Shown here piece after piece: positions 40,570 through 40,888 of a stretch of DNA of 40,888 nucleotides. The position numbers and the translations under genes were made by a program. This DNA comes from Gemella haemolysans (lineage in GTDB: Bacteria > Bacillota > Bacilli > Staphylococcales > Gemellaceae). The notes under the pieces are model-generated. The model was not told where the DNA came from, did no database searches, and was given only the letters and a program-made list of their open reading frames with translations. The stretch's first letter is position 1; every line of letters starts with the position of its first letter. The stretch spans positions 1-40,888 of the forward strand of contig NZ_KQ959961.1 of assembly GCF_001553035.1 (NCBI RefSeq). Reading direction: 5' to 3'.

Positions 40570-40825
40570 GTAGTAGTTGATATTTGTTTAGAGAGTCTCG
40601 GTAGGTGAAATGAGATCAAATTTGATACTATGAAGATGGTCTTTTCGTGTTAGTAGTTGAATAGTTAAACTACTACGGGATAGCCCGATACAGCTAGGAG
40701 TATTAAAATAGTATTTTAGTACTTTTTGAGATAGTATTTGTGAAAATACTATAAATCAAGGTGGTAACACGTCTATAGATACGTCCTTGTGGAAGTTAAT
40801 AGCTTCTACAAGGGCTTTTTTCTTT
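40570..40825 (+). promoter_or_regulatory. T-box riboswitch leader
   Basis: Stem I may start at GTAGTAGTT (40570-40578), complementary to AACTACTAC (40668-40676), and has the AGAGAG and GGTAGGTG elements near 40590-40610. The T-box AAGGTGGTAACACG is at 40758-40771. The terminator pairs GTCCTTGTGGAAG (40783-40795) with CTTCTACAAGGGC (40803-40815), then TTTTTT. It senses an uncharged tRNA; I could not assign the specifier codon. The gene it controls is beyond the window, likely an aminoacyl-tRNA synthetase or amino-acid gene. Confidence 0.92.
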
Positions 40826-40863
40826 GTGTAATGTTATTGTTTCCTTTTAAGAAATGATAAAGA

Positions 40864-40888
40864 GGGAGTGACTCAAAAATCGTGATTT
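40864..40888 (-). repeat. Dispersed ~175-bp element, copy E (cut by window end)
   Basis: GGGAGTGACTCAAAAATCGTGATTT matches the right terminus of the family in inverted orientation. It begins about 40 bp after the T-box terminator; the rest is outside the window. Confidence 0.85.

Noticed and set aside
12588..40888. CRISPR array or attachment sites
   Set aside because: Repeats are far apart, 175 bp long and have internal hairpins; no short regularly spaced repeats, cas genes or integrase are present.

Overview
The window is AT-rich, with tightly packed genes, AAGGAG-type ribosome binding sites and Firmicute regulatory RNAs (TPP, SAM-I and T-box leaders and a pyrG attenuator). It carries two LPXTG wall-anchored proteins, a class B sortase and the yqeG-yqeH-yhbY-nadD-yqeK-rsfS-yqeM cluster. 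This points to a small-genome low-GC Firmicute. A Gemella-like species is my best guess, but that is inference from gene content and not a database result.

Layout. 57-2961 (minus): a TPP-riboswitch-controlled thiamine-precursor ABC transporter (ATPase, binding protein, permease) with a small thiamine-binding protein. 3205-6192: signal peptidase I, CTP synthase behind a G-reiteration attenuator, and an AlkD-like protein. 6471-10990: a membrane-tethered PhnD-like binding protein, a histidine kinase and a LuxR-type response regulator, convergent with a glpT-type phosphate-ester antiporter whose promoter carries a cre-like site. 11035-15236: an autoregulated MarR operon, a cupin, a small SSB, a DUF2087 protein and an MFS transporter. 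15532-17772: a wall-anchored ExeM/NucH-like nuclease. 17954-19831: folB, folK and a dus gene. 20137-23582: a degenerate pyruvate kinase paralogue lacking the lid domain, a class B sortase and an MFS transporter. 23956-27086: an MBL-fold hydrolase and three PH-like membrane genes. 27115-27402: a compact type I toxin-antitoxin module that no long ORF reveals. 27578-30234: SAM riboswitch-metK, a truncated globin and a broken tetR gene. 30557-36682: psd and the yqeG...yqeM operon, ending in a GyrI-like gene split by a repeat. 36722-38011: copY with a cop box, then an SDR enzyme. 38214-40442: a wall-anchored 5'-nucleotidase. 40505-40888: a T-box leader whose gene lies beyond the window.

The most notable items are these. 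(1) A par/Fst-like type I toxin-antitoxin locus has a 33-residue toxin, a convergent antitoxin RNA of about 60 nt, a shared bidirectional terminator and direct repeats that place antisense pairing over the toxin start codon. It sits between two copies of the 3' end of the neighbouring gene. (2) A dispersed ~175 bp element with imperfect terminal inverted repeats is present in four complete copies plus one cut by the window end; one copy has split a gene. (3) The pyruvate-kinase-like protein has lost the B domain and most of the phosphate-binding loop, with its Mg-ligand positions swapped. (4) The sensor system beside glpT resembles staphylococcal HptARS in layout but uses a different regulator family.

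The two surface enzymes (nuclease and 5'-nucleotidase) together could turn extracellular DNA into nucleosides. Several genes look tied to central metabolism through cre-like sites (glpT, cupin, pyruvate kinase paralogue).
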